Source of the DNA: Candidatus Cloacimonadota bacterium | GTDB taxonomy: Bacteria > Cloacimonadota > Cloacimonadia > JGIOTU-2 | DNA: 7,790 nt | NCBI GenBank assembly: GCA_011043895.1 | Contig: DRBZ01000110.1 | Coordinates: forward strand, 1 to 7,790 | Direction of reading: 5' to 3' | Part shown: in pieces, positions 1-6,604 of the stretch | Numbering within the stretch: the stretch's first letter is position 1 | How the letters are laid out: every line of letters starts with the position of its first letter | Translations under genes and position numbers: made by a program | Notes under the pieces: model-generated | The model's input: only the letters and a program-made list of their open reading frames with translations | What the model was told of the DNA's origin: nothing | Databases searched by the model: none

Positions 1-9
1 CGTTAAGTG
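1..9 (+). repeat. possible 3' tail of a preceding attC-like element (E0)
   Basis: The window opens with CGTTAAGTG. Bases 2-8 fit the integron attC 3' consensus GTTRRRY, and the string differs by one base from the CATTAAGTG that closes element E4. It lies 32 bases before the first start codon, where a preceding cassette boundary would be expected. Only the last bases would be inside the window, so the stem cannot be checked. Confidence 0.35.
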
Positions 10-40
10 AAATGCCTTATAGTGCATCAAAAGGAGGAAA

Positions 41-1159
41 ATGAAAACGAAGACTTTAATCACATCTCTTTGTTTCACAAGCGTATCCGTAGCTTTTGTT
101 ATAAGCCTGTTAAGCTGTGGAACAGTAAAGCGCAAAAACTTTTCAATATTAACAAAGGAGGCTGAAATGACAAGTATTCCAGAATATATGATACAAATTC
201 TTGGATATGCTTCGCTTGCCCCAAGCTCTCATAATACCCAACCATGGAGAGTAAAAATTATCTCAGACTCAGAGTTTGTAATCCAGTCTGATTCAACCAG
301 ATGGCTCCCAAAAGTTGATACAGATAACCGAGAGCTTTTGCTTTCGATAGGTGCTTTTTGGGAAAACCTGGGTCAAGCCGCTCTTGCATTTGGTTTTGAG
401 GCGCAAACAGAAATCTTGGCAACCAACCCTAAGGATACAAATATCCTTAAGGTGAAACTGATTGAATGCCCTCCACAAGAAGACAATAAACTGGAGTTGA
501 TGAAAACGAGAACCACTAACAGAAATCCATATGATAAGAAAGATTTGCAACCTTCACATTTAGATGAACTCAAAGAACTTCTACCCGACCACCTTACCTA
601 TTTCCCAAGAGAAAGCAAAGAAGGAGAATGGATTGCCAGGAGCTTAATAGAGGCCAATAGAAAACAGGCATTCGATGATGAGAAACAGAAGGAACTGGCG
701 GAGTGGCTGAGGTTTTCACGCTCTGAAGCCAGTAAGAGAGGAAACGGACTTACGCCTGAGATGCTAGGAGTGTCAGGTATAGCAAAGTTCTTCTGGTATT
801 CCTTTATGAGCAAAAAGAGTGCCCTGTCCGAATCTTTTCGCAGCAAGGGAGTTGAGAAAGTTAAAAATCAGGTAAACAACTGTGCTGGCTTTATTGTCAT
901 AACGAGTGATGATATATCGATTCCGTCTCTACTTCAGGCAGGAAGAGAGTTCGAGAGGTTGGCGCTGAAGTGCACAGAATTAAAGATTGCCGTTCACCCT
1001 ATGTCACAGTTGATAGAGGAGTCCCCATGGAAGGAACAGCTTGAGGATTCCTTTGGTCTTTCAAAACTTGTTCAATTCATCCTGCGTGTTGGCTATTCAA
1101 AAGAATATCCCAAACCGAGTATTCGCAGAGATGTTAAGGAGTTTGTAATCCATGAATAA
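41..1159 (+). CDS. Acg-type nitroreductase-family protein, putative lipoprotein
   Basis: This 372-residue protein belongs to the nitroreductase (FMN-binding) superfamily, closest in style to the Acg/Rv2032-like branch. Visible motifs are the N-terminal SLAPSSHNTQPWRV (residues 58-71), the RTTNRNPYDKKDL block (157-169), the AGREFERLALKCTELKIAVHPMSQ-type block (300-323) and a C-terminal LRVGY...PKPSIRR (349-363). Family members bind flavin and reduce nitro or quinone compounds, although several Acg proteins are thought to sequester flavin instead. The substrate cannot be read here. Residues 1-26 look like a lipoprotein signal, with a hydrophobic stretch ending LLSC (Cys26) and a suboptimal Leu at -2. 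The first start has AAGGAGG only three bases upstream. A second in-frame ATG at 167 (Met43) has AAAGGAGG five bases upstream and would give a 330-residue cytoplasmic form holding the whole domain. The gene is followed at once by repeat element E1. G+C is moderate (about 40-50% in two lines counted). Confidence 0.85.
   Translation: MKTKTLITSLCFTSVSVAFVISLLSCGTVKRKNFSILTKEAEMTSIPEYMIQILGYASLAPSSHNTQPWRVKIISDSEFVIQSDSTRWLPKVDTDNRELLLSIGAFWENLGQAALAFGFEAQTEILATNPKDTNILKVKLIECPPQEDNKLELMKTRTTNRNPYDKKDLQPSHLDELKELLPDHLTYFPRESKEGEWIARSLIEANRKQAFDDEKQKELAEWLRFSRSEASKRGNGLTPEMLGVSGIAKFFWYSFMSKKSALSESFRSKGVEKVKNQVNNCAGFIVITSDDISIPSLLQAGREFERLALKCTELKIAVHPMSQLIEESPWKEQLEDSFGLSKLVQFILRVGYSKEYPKPSIRRDVKEFVIHE
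154..169 (+). promoter_or_regulatory. internal Shine-Dalgarno and alternative start in the nitroreductase gene
   Basis: AAAGGAGG (154-161) lies five bases before an in-frame ATG (167-169). It is a textbook ribosome binding site, better spaced than the one at 31-37 that serves the first ATG at 41. Initiation here would skip the lipoprotein signal and keep every recognisable nitroreductase motif. Confidence 0.55.
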
Positions 1160-1168
1160 AATAACACC

Positions 1169-1291
1169 GCCTAACAAACAACTCCACGCCAGAATTCGTA
1201 TCAAAGTTTTCAAGTCATTTTGGGTTGGAATTTTGTATGAAAGTTGAGATATAATTTTGGGATGGCGTGGCAGCTGCCAAACATTACAGGC
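1169..1291 (+). repeat. attC-like inverted-repeat element E1
   Basis: The element starts ten bases after the nitroreductase stop codon and fills most of the 206-base gap before the next gene. GCCTAAC (1169-1175) fits the attC R'' consensus RYYYAAC. CTCCACGCC (1182-1190) pairs with GGCGTGGCAG (1264-1273), leaving C1271 unpaired; the stem extends through CA (1179-1180) and TG (1275-1276) around a one-base mismatch. The 3' end is ACATTACAGGC (1281-1291). TAA of 1172-1174 pairs with TTA of 1284-1286. The right arm through CATTA is closely similar to that of E4. A GTTAAAC matching GTTRRRY also occurs at 1305-1311 and could be an alternative end. The rest of the gap (1312-1357) is AT-rich with no convincing promoter. 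There is no T-run after the stem, which argues against a simple terminator. Confidence 0.6.
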
Positions 1292-1365
1292 AACTTTGAG
1301 ATACGTTAAACTAAAAAAATGGATCAGAAATTGCGACAATAAATTTTCTTATTGAACAAGAGGAA

Positions 1366-3291
1366 ATGATGAATAATAAATCAAATTTAATATTTTTTTT
1401 AATTTTACTGATTTCTGTGAATGCTTTTTCCGATGATTTTTTCACAACCTGGATTCCGATGCGAGATGGAGAATTCCTTGCAGCCGATGTTTACTCTCCC
1501 GATACAACACAAGTATTTCCTGTTATCCTTATAAAAACGCCTTATAATAAAGATTGGTATCAAGAAAACGGACTTCCCTTGCAAACAGAAGATTATGCTT
1601 TCTGCATCGTTGATTGGCGAGGTTTTCATGGTTCTTCAGGGGCAAATACAGATTCTGTAAAATATGGCGAAGATGGATACGATTGTGTGGAATGGATTGC
1701 AGAGCAAAGCTGGTCTAACGGAGTTATTGGAATGTGGGGAATTTCTGCAGTTGGACAAGTACAATATCAAACCGCAAGAGAGCATCCACCTCATTTGGTT
1801 TGTTGTGTTCCGATCTTTGCCGAATCCAAACAATATTACCAAAGGTATTATCTTGGTGGTGTCCTCAGAAAATCATACATAGAAACTCTGGAATTACTTG
1901 GTTATGATATCGATGTTTTTTTGGAACATCCGATTTATGATAATTTCTGGATTTTGATTGAATACCTTACATATTATCCACAGGAAATCGATGTCCCAAT
2001 GTTATTGATGGCTGGTTCGTATGACCATCACAGCCACGAATATGCTATCTTTGAATTTTTTAATGATCTTCACACAATCGGCGGAATCAATGGCAGGGAA
2101 CATCACAAATTAATAATTGGTCCCTGGCATCATTGTCATCTTGGAGAAGAAATACAGGGTCAACTTTCATATCCCCTGGCAGCAGGAGTTCCGGAAACCA
2201 ATGCCTTAAATTTCTTCGATTATTGGCTGCGTGGAATTCCCAATGGTTACGATGATCTGCCAACGGTTCGTTATTACCAGATGGGAACGGATGAATGGAT
2301 CGATGCAGATGCTTGGCCTCTCGATGATATTACTCCAACATCATTTTATCTACATTCCGATAATGTTCTTTCCACAGAGATCCCTTCAAATACTTGTCTT
2401 CCGGATTCATTCTATTATGATCCTCGAGATCCTTCTCCCACGATTGGTGGTGAACCGATCAGTTATTTTTTATTACACGGACCTTACGACCAACGTTGGC
2501 TTGTGGAAAATCGGGATGATGCTGTTTTATTCACAACAGCACCTCTCGAAAATAATTTAACTGTAGATGGAGCAATAAGTGCGGAATTATATGTCTCTTC
2601 AGATTGCCTCGATACGGATTTCACAGTAAGACTTTGTGATGTGTATCCGGACGGCAGGTCGATGCTGGTTATGGATGGAATCAGGCGAATGCGGTTTCGT
2701 AATTCTTTTGCACAGGAAGAACTTATGATTCCGGGTGAAATATATCCAGTTACAATTGAAATTGCCCATACTGCTTTAACTTTCCTGCAGGGACATAAAA
2801 TTAGGATTTGTATATCTTCTTCAAACTATCCCCGCTTTCATCTTAACCTTAATAACGGCGGAGAAATGTATGTTCCCGGAGATACTTTAATCGCTCTTAA
2901 TAAAATTTATCACGATGAAGAACATCCTTCTAAATTAATTTTGCCTGTAAGAAATACTACAGGAATCGATGAAGAAATTGTAATGGAAAATTCTCAAAAT
3001 ATTCAAATATGGAATTATCCTAATCCGTTCAATCCAACAACAACAATTTCTTTTTCAGTAACACAAAATTCCGATTTTGTGACTCTTGAAATTTACAACA
3101 TAAAGGGTCAAAAAGTGAAGATTTTCGACTGCATAAATTGCGTTGATGCAAAAGCGATGGAGTCGCTTCACCATATAATCTGGAACGGAACTGATGAAAA
3201 CAATCAACCTGTTTCAAGTGGAATTTATTTCTATCGGTTAAAAGCAGGGAACGATTTTTCCGAAACTAAAAGGATGCTGCTTCTAAAATAG
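1366..3291 (+). CDS. secreted CocE/NonD-family serine hydrolase with C-terminal sorting domain
   Basis: This 641-residue protein begins with a signal peptide (about residues 1-22, hydrophobic LIFFLILLISVNAFS). An X-Pro dipeptidyl-peptidase S15/CocE-type alpha/beta hydrolase follows: IPMRDGEFLAADVYSP (30-45), KTPYNK (57-62), VDWRGFHGSSG (82-92), DGYDCVEWIAEQSWSNGVIGMWG (103-125), then the nucleophile elbow GISAVG with likely Ser127. AGSYDHHS holds likely acid Asp220 and IGPWHHC holds likely His256. A C-terminal jelly-roll domain (about 320-530) is typical of CocE enzymes. Family members cleave esters or X-Pro peptides; the actual substrate is unknown. Residues 547-641 form a FlgD-Ig/type IX-like sorting domain (NYPNPFNPTTTISF ... 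ending KRMLLLK), so export to the surface or medium is inferred. AAGAGG (1358-1363) is two bases from ATG 1366 and five from ATG 1369, so translation may start at the second Met. Gene 3309-5327 follows after 17 bases, probably in the same transcript. Confidence 0.88.
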   Translation: MMNNKSNLIFFLILLISVNAFSDDFFTTWIPMRDGEFLAADVYSPDTTQVFPVILIKTPYNKDWYQENGLPLQTEDYAFCIVDWRGFHGSSGANTDSVKYGEDGYDCVEWIAEQSWSNGVIGMWGISAVGQVQYQTAREHPPHLVCCVPIFAESKQYYQRYYLGGVLRKSYIETLELLGYDIDVFLEHPIYDNFWILIEYLTYYPQEIDVPMLLMAGSYDHHSHEYAIFEFFNDLHTIGGINGREHHKLIIGPWHHCHLGEEIQGQLSYPLAAGVPETNALNFFDYWLRGIPNGYDDLPTVRYYQMGTDEWIDADAWPLDDITPTSFYLHSDNVLSTEIPSNTCLPDSFYYDPRDPSPTIGGEPISYFLLHGPYDQRWLVENRDDAVLFTTAPLENNLTVDGAISAELYVSSDCLDTDFTVRLCDVYPDGRSMLVMDGIRRMRFRNSFAQEELMIPGEIYPVTIEIAHTALTFLQGHKIRICISSSNYPRFHLNLNNGGEMYVPGDTLIALNKIYHDEEHPSKLILPVRNTTGIDEEIVMENSQNIQIWNYPNPFNPTTTISFSVTQNSDFVTLEIYNIKGQKVKIFDCINCVDAKAMESLHHIIWNGTDENNQPVSSGIYFYRLKAGNDFSETKRMLLLK

Positions 3292-3308
3292 AATTGGATG
3301 ATAAAACA

Positions 3309-5327
3309 ATGAAAAAAATAATACTTTTTATAATGATAATTTCATTCGTATTTGTTTCATTTTGTCTTGCTCAAACTTCATCAACTTTTCCACAGGATAA
3401 GATTGATAGAGTCATTCTTAACCATTGGTATAATTGTAGTAAGTTCACTCGAATTGAAGAAAAAAGAAATATCAACAAAAATGAATCTTCCTTCAGTTTT
3501 GGGGATACAGCCATTTTACAGGATAGGAAAAAATTTGAAAAGGATAACCAAAGAGAAACTCTTTATATCGGTCCTGGAACAGATACATTATTCATATATT
3601 CGGATTACGAACAGGATGGCAACATTTTCATCATCGGTGAAGGCACGCTTCTTGTCGATAATGCACAACTCACCATTTCCGGTCATTTATATATGCAAGA
3701 TCAGGGACAGGCGATTTTCAGAAACAATGCACATCTCTTTTTTAACCAATATTATTATCATCAATACCTTCTTTATCTTACCGATCAATCTCATTTTGAA
3801 ATTACAGATGCTATTTTTGATTGTAATGGGATTATGCACAGCACTTATTTATATGACGATGCTACATTCATTGCTCAACGGACAGAATTTCCTGTCTGGT
3901 CGGTTAAAAAAATTGAGGATAACTGCGGGATGATCCTTGAGGATATTAACTGTGCCGGACAGTTCAGGATAAGGGATTCTTGCTCTGTGCATCTTACTCG
4001 ATGTAACAGCATTATGTCGGAGTTTCAAGCACCTGATGGCTCTGATATTACAATTACTTTTCCTAATGGTTATTGGGTTGATCATTTTGAGTTCTCCGAT
4101 TCTGCTGCCGGAGTGAATGGGATCGATTATGAGTTTGTTGCAGATTCTTGTGCATTTTGTACCTGGGCAATAGAAACATTCCCTGCTTGCTCCGTTATTG
4201 TGAACGATTCACAATTATGCGGTTCAACCATTCGTATGACCGGCACCGGAACTGCGAGCGTGGAGGGAATCAAACAAGATACTCTTTACAGCAATTTTAG
4301 AATTCCTGTTTATGATAGATATTTTCAACTCGTTAATACTCACATCAATTATTGGTGGTGGTTTCCGATGGATAATACAATTCTCTATGTAGATTCTTGC
4401 GAATTTGCTCAAATCACAGGTTCCGGAAATTCGGAAGCCTATGTAACCGGAAGTCACCATGGCGGAGGTCAAGGTGAAGCGTTAATGGGTGCGGCAGAAA
4501 ATTCCTTTGTATCTTTCATAGATGGATTTAGTTCATATTATGTTTATACATTGGATATGGGAACATTTCTTATTGTCGATTCAGAGATAATAACACAATG
4601 TCCCTGGCAGGAAGTCAACATTGCAACCAATCAGTCAAACCTTCTTTGTGTAAACAGTTATTTAGACCCTTTACCTATTGCCGCAGATGCAGCACTGGTT
4701 ATGTTTGCAGCAATTGACAGTCCTTCGACGGTAATGACTGGAGAAACGGTCGATATATTTGGCTCTGCCTGGATTGAGCCAGGTCCCGAAAATCCTGTTG
4801 CTTTTGAGCAATACAAACTTTACTGGTCTGTCGCCGGAAGTTTTATCTGGACGCAAATTGAAGAATCCGCTAATCAAGTTGATGACGGTATTCTTGCAGA
4901 ATGGAATACCTCCGGTTTGGAAGAAGGAGATTATGATCTGATGCTGACGATTTTTGATAGTATCGGAGATAGTTTGATCGCATTGAGGACTTTAACTCTA
5001 ATTGAGAATAGCGAAGTTGAAGAAGAAATTATTTCCAATAGAATAGAGCTTCTCGGGAATTATCCCAATCCGTTCAATCCTACAACAACGATCTCGTTTG
5101 AATTAAACACCGTAAACACCGAGGACACCGAATTGATAATCTATAATCTGAAAGGTCAGAAAGTTAAAACTTTTTCAAATCTCCAAATCAATAATTCTAC
5201 AAATCAACAAATTGTATGGGATGCTAGAGATGAGAACAGTCAACCTGTTTCCAGTGGAATTTATTTCTTTCGATTAAAATCAGGTAAAGAATTTTCTGAA
5301 ACTAAACGAATGTTGTTTTTAAAATGA
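3309..5327 (+). CDS. large secreted beta-strand-rich protein with C-terminal sorting domain, unknown function
   Basis: The protein has 672 residues from ATG 3309. This start was chosen because MKKIILFIMIISFVFVSFCLAQ is a complete signal peptide. An upstream in-frame TTG at 3294 would only add five polar residues ahead of it. Residues about 85-460 form many short hydrophobic strands broken by turns (for example LLVDNAQLTISGHLYM, residues 114-129), suggesting a right-handed beta-helix or other solenoid. Several cysteines fall in the middle (172, 206, 215, 225, 232, 281, 284, 294, 304). Residues about 465-565 resemble a fibronectin/Ig-like domain (SPSTVMTGETVDIFG ... GDYDLMLTIFD). Residues 580-672 are a FlgD-Ig/type IX-like sorting tail almost the same as that of the upstream hydrolase. 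No catalytic motif is visible. The 17-base gap to the hydrolase gene suggests co-expression and perhaps a shared surface role, such as substrate binding or scaffold; that is inference. Element E2 begins eight bases after the stop. Confidence 0.8.
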   Translation: MKKIILFIMIISFVFVSFCLAQTSSTFPQDKIDRVILNHWYNCSKFTRIEEKRNINKNESSFSFGDTAILQDRKKFEKDNQRETLYIGPGTDTLFIYSDYEQDGNIFIIGEGTLLVDNAQLTISGHLYMQDQGQAIFRNNAHLFFNQYYYHQYLLYLTDQSHFEITDAIFDCNGIMHSTYLYDDATFIAQRTEFPVWSVKKIEDNCGMILEDINCAGQFRIRDSCSVHLTRCNSIMSEFQAPDGSDITITFPNGYWVDHFEFSDSAAGVNGIDYEFVADSCAFCTWAIETFPACSVIVNDSQLCGSTIRMTGTGTASVEGIKQDTLYSNFRIPVYDRYFQLVNTHINYWWWFPMDNTILYVDSCEFAQITGSGNSEAYVTGSHHGGGQGEALMGAAENSFVSFIDGFSSYYVYTLDMGTFLIVDSEIITQCPWQEVNIATNQSNLLCVNSYLDPLPIAADAALVMFAAIDSPSTVMTGETVDIFGSAWIEPGPENPVAFEQYKLYWSVAGSFIWTQIEESANQVDDGILAEWNTSGLEEGDYDLMLTIFDSIGDSLIALRTLTLIENSEVEEEIISNRIELLGNYPNPFNPTTTISFELNTVNTEDTELIIYNLKGQKVKTFSNLQINNSTNQQIVWDARDENSQPVSSGIYFFRLKSGKEFSETKRMLFLK

Positions 5328-5334
5328 GGAAGAT

Positions 5335-5408
5335 GCCTGTAACAAGCGTGCCCACAATAAACAAGAAGAAAAGCAAAATGAATCGTGACACACGCAATAC
5401 ATTACGCC
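5335..5408 (+). repeat. attC-like inverted-repeat element E2
   Basis: This 74-base element begins eight bases after the stop of the preceding gene. Its left end reads GCCTGTAACAAGCGTG (5335-5350) and its right end CACGCAATACATTACGCC (5391-5408). GCGTG (5346-5350) pairs with CACGC (5391-5395), and CAC (5353-5355) with GTG (5385-5387) around an internal loop. At the outer end GTAA (5339-5342) pairs with TTAC (5402-5405). The 11 bases TAACAAGCGTG recur exactly at the left end of E5. Size, position after a gene and the TAACA/CATTA ends match the other elements. Confidence 0.6.
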
Positions 5409-5425
5409 TATGTGAAGCAAAAGTC

Positions 5426-5455
5426 TTGACTGTAAAAAGTAATATAAATTATATT
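5426..5455 (+). promoter_or_regulatory. sigma70-like promoter for the MBL-fold gene
   Basis: TTGACT (5426-5431) matches five of six bases of the -35 consensus. After an 18-base spacer, TATATT (5450-5455) matches five of six bases of the -10 consensus. Transcription would start near 5462 and give a short leader with the ribosome binding site GGAAGA (5466-5471) nine bases before ATG 5481. The promoter sits just inside the boundary left by E2, so this unit appears to carry its own promoter. Its -10 overlaps a possible TTG start at 5454, which argues against that start. Confidence 0.6.
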
Positions 5456-5480
5456 GAAAATAATTGGAAGAATTATAAAA

Positions 5481-6284
5481 ATGGTTGAAAAAAAATATAA
5501 AAATATAAGTTTGTTAATAATTATCTCGATATTATTAATAATTAATGGATGTATTATGATAAAAATTACAGTAAGCGAAAAAAGAAATCCGATTGTACAA
5601 CAGATTAGTATTTCTAAAAAAACAAGTTTATCTACTTGGGGCACTATAAAGGTCAATAAATCTCATTTTTTCCCTTCTAGTTTCTTGTTGAAAACAGATG
5701 ATAAATTAGTTTATATAGACCCTGTTGAAATAGCTGATACAGAGAAAGCCGATTATATATTGTTAACTCATTCTCATCCTGACCATTTTTCACTAAGAGA
5801 TATAAAGAAAATAGTAAAACCGACCACTGAGATTATTTGTTCAAAAGGTGTTTTTAACAAATTAAAAGATATCGAAAATGAAATTATAGTTGTGAAACCA
5901 GGTGATGTATTAAAACTTGAAGGTTTTGAACTTGAAACTGTTGCGGCATACAATACAAAATCTGTTTTTCTTTGGATTAAGGCTCATCCTAAGTCAAAAG
6001 AGAATGTAGGTTTTATTTTGACATTGCATAATGGAATAAGAATTTATCATGCGGGAGATACGGATTACATTCCGGAAATGAATAAAATAAGCAATATTAA
6101 TGTAGCTTTAGTCCCAATAGGTGGTGATAATCTAACCATGAATGAAGCTGAAGCCGCGATGATAGTTAATCGAATAAAACCTGAAAAAGTTGTGCCAATG
6201 CATTATGAATTAAAAGATAGAGAAAACTTAGAAAAATTTAAGTTATTAGTCGATAAAGCAATACAAATTATTGAACTTGAATAA
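5481..6284 (+). CDS. metallo-beta-lactamase-fold hydrolase, membrane- or lipid-anchored (UPF0173/UlaG-like)
   Basis: This 267-residue protein starts at ATG 5481, chosen over an in-frame TTG at 5454 because GGAAGA lies nine bases upstream and the promoter -10 overlaps the TTG. Residues 7-24 are strongly hydrophobic and end in INGC (Cys24), a plausible but imperfect lipobox, so a periplasmic-facing lipoprotein or signal anchor is likely. The MBL metal-binding core is clear: LLTHSHPDHFS with His97, His99, Asp101 and His102; AYN (156-158) where relatives have a conserved loop; YHAGDTDY (189-196) with Asp193 as bridging ligand; and VVPMHY (237-242) with His241. PIGGDNLTMNEAEAA (212-226) is typical of UPF0173/UlaG-like stand-alone hydrolases. 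The usual member is a metal-dependent hydrolase of cyclic phosphodiesters, lactones or similar compounds; the substrate cannot be told. It is not a classical beta-lactamase by these motifs. The gene is very AT-rich (17 of 60 bases G+C in line 5821). Its stop codon TAA is part of the TAACA that opens E3. Confidence 0.85.
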   Translation: MVEKKYKNISLLIIISILLIINGCIMIKITVSEKRNPIVQQISISKKTSLSTWGTIKVNKSHFFPSSFLLKTDDKLVYIDPVEIADTEKADYILLTHSHPDHFSLRDIKKIVKPTTEIICSKGVFNKLKDIENEIIVVKPGDVLKLEGFELETVAAYNTKSVFLWIKAHPKSKENVGFILTLHNGIRIYHAGDTDYIPEMNKISNINVALVPIGGDNLTMNEAEAAMIVNRIKPEKVVPMHYELKDRENLEKFKLLVDKAIQIIELE

Positions 6285-6398
6285 CAGCCAGTGCATACGG
6301 GTTTCAGCGGTTTTCAGGCGTTTGGGCTTGTGAAAAAGGTCAGTATAAACTGATATGGAATTTCTTTGTAATCCTGCACGGCACCATACCATTAACCG
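6282..6398 (+). repeat. attC-like inverted-repeat element E3
   Basis: The element opens at TAACA (6282-6286), so the TAA stop of the upstream gene is its first three bases. GCCAGTGCA (6287-6295) pairs with TGCACGGC (6375-6382), leaving A6290 as a single bulged base. The right end is CCATTAACCG (6389-6398), with TAA 6282-6284 opposite TTA 6392-6394. The interior (6296-6374) includes a small palindrome CAGTATAAACTG and no gene. A GTTRRRY match (GTTGAAT) occurs at 6398-6404. It shares geometry but little primary sequence with E1 and E4. Confidence 0.5.
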
Positions 6399-6521
6399 TT
6401 GAATAACAAATTTGAATTAATTGAAAAATTATTAAAGATAATGAAACTAATTTCAGAAAGAATAGGCGTAACAAACAGCTCCGCTCCCAAAAAGACGGGC
6501 GCGGCAGATGCAAGACATTAA
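6399..6521 (+). pseudogene. possible short cassette or gene-end remnant
   Basis: Between E3 and E4 are only about 66 bases of very AT-rich DNA (6399-6464). One + frame stays open from TTG 6399 through E4 to TAA at 6519-6521. It would encode about 40 residues beginning NNKFELIEKLLKIMKLISER, a plausible amphipathic helix like the end of a protein. No ribosome binding site precedes TTG 6399 or ATG 6441. It may be a truncated gene left between two recombination elements, or non-coding spacer. Confidence that it is expressed is low. Confidence 0.25.
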
Positions 6522-6525
6522 GTGC
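6465..6525 (+). repeat. attC-like inverted-repeat element E4
   Basis: This is the most compact and cleanest element (61 bases). The left end is GGCGTAACAAACAGCT (6465-6480). CTCCGCTCCC (6479-6488) pairs with GGGCGCGGCAG (6497-6507) around one T/C mismatch, with C6505 bulged; the loop is eight bases (6489-6496). The right end is GACATTAAGTGC (6514-6525), with TAA 6469-6471 opposite TTA 6518-6520. The left end shares TAACAAACA-CTCC with E1. The right arm from GGCG to CATTA matches E1 at most positions, including the bulged C. No gene precedes it closely. Confidence 0.65.
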
Positions 6526-6553
6526 TAAAGCCAAAGAAGACTTGTTTGTGGAA

Positions 6554-6566
6554 TCGAGTACCTCGA
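6554..6566 (+). other. small hairpin in the leader of the phosphotransferase gene
   Basis: TCGAG (6554-6558) and CTCGA (6562-6566) form a five-pair stem with a TAC loop, 39 bases before the start codon. It has no T-run, so it is unlikely to terminate transcription. Nothing else is recognisable in 6526-6589, where I see no convincing promoter. Confidence 0.3.
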
Positions 6567-6604
6567 CTTTGACCAGCAATAGTAACTTTGGAGATTGAAT
6601 ATTT

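Noticed and set aside
1169..1291. E1 read as a rho-independent terminator of the nitroreductase gene
   Set aside because: The arms are 73 bases apart and no T-run follows; the sequence recurs at E4 after no gene. Some termination effect is still possible.
1305..1311. GTTAAAC as the true end of E1 (and GTTGAAT 6398-6404 for E3)
   Set aside because: Both fit GTTRRRY, but E2 and E4 have no such match nearby and the shared E1/E4 sequence ends at CATTA. Kept only as an alternative.
3294..3308. TTG start at 3294 for the solenoid protein
   Set aside because: It would put five polar residues before a complete signal peptide that starts at ATG 3309.
3352..3933. 193-residue + strand frame overlapping the start of the solenoid protein gene
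   Set aside because: It lies in another frame of a gene with a clear signal peptide and sorting domain, and its product has no recognisable domain.
5454..5480. TTG start at 5454 for the MBL-fold protein
   Set aside because: It overlaps the promoter -10 and lacks a ribosome binding site; ATG 5481 has GGAAGA at good spacing.
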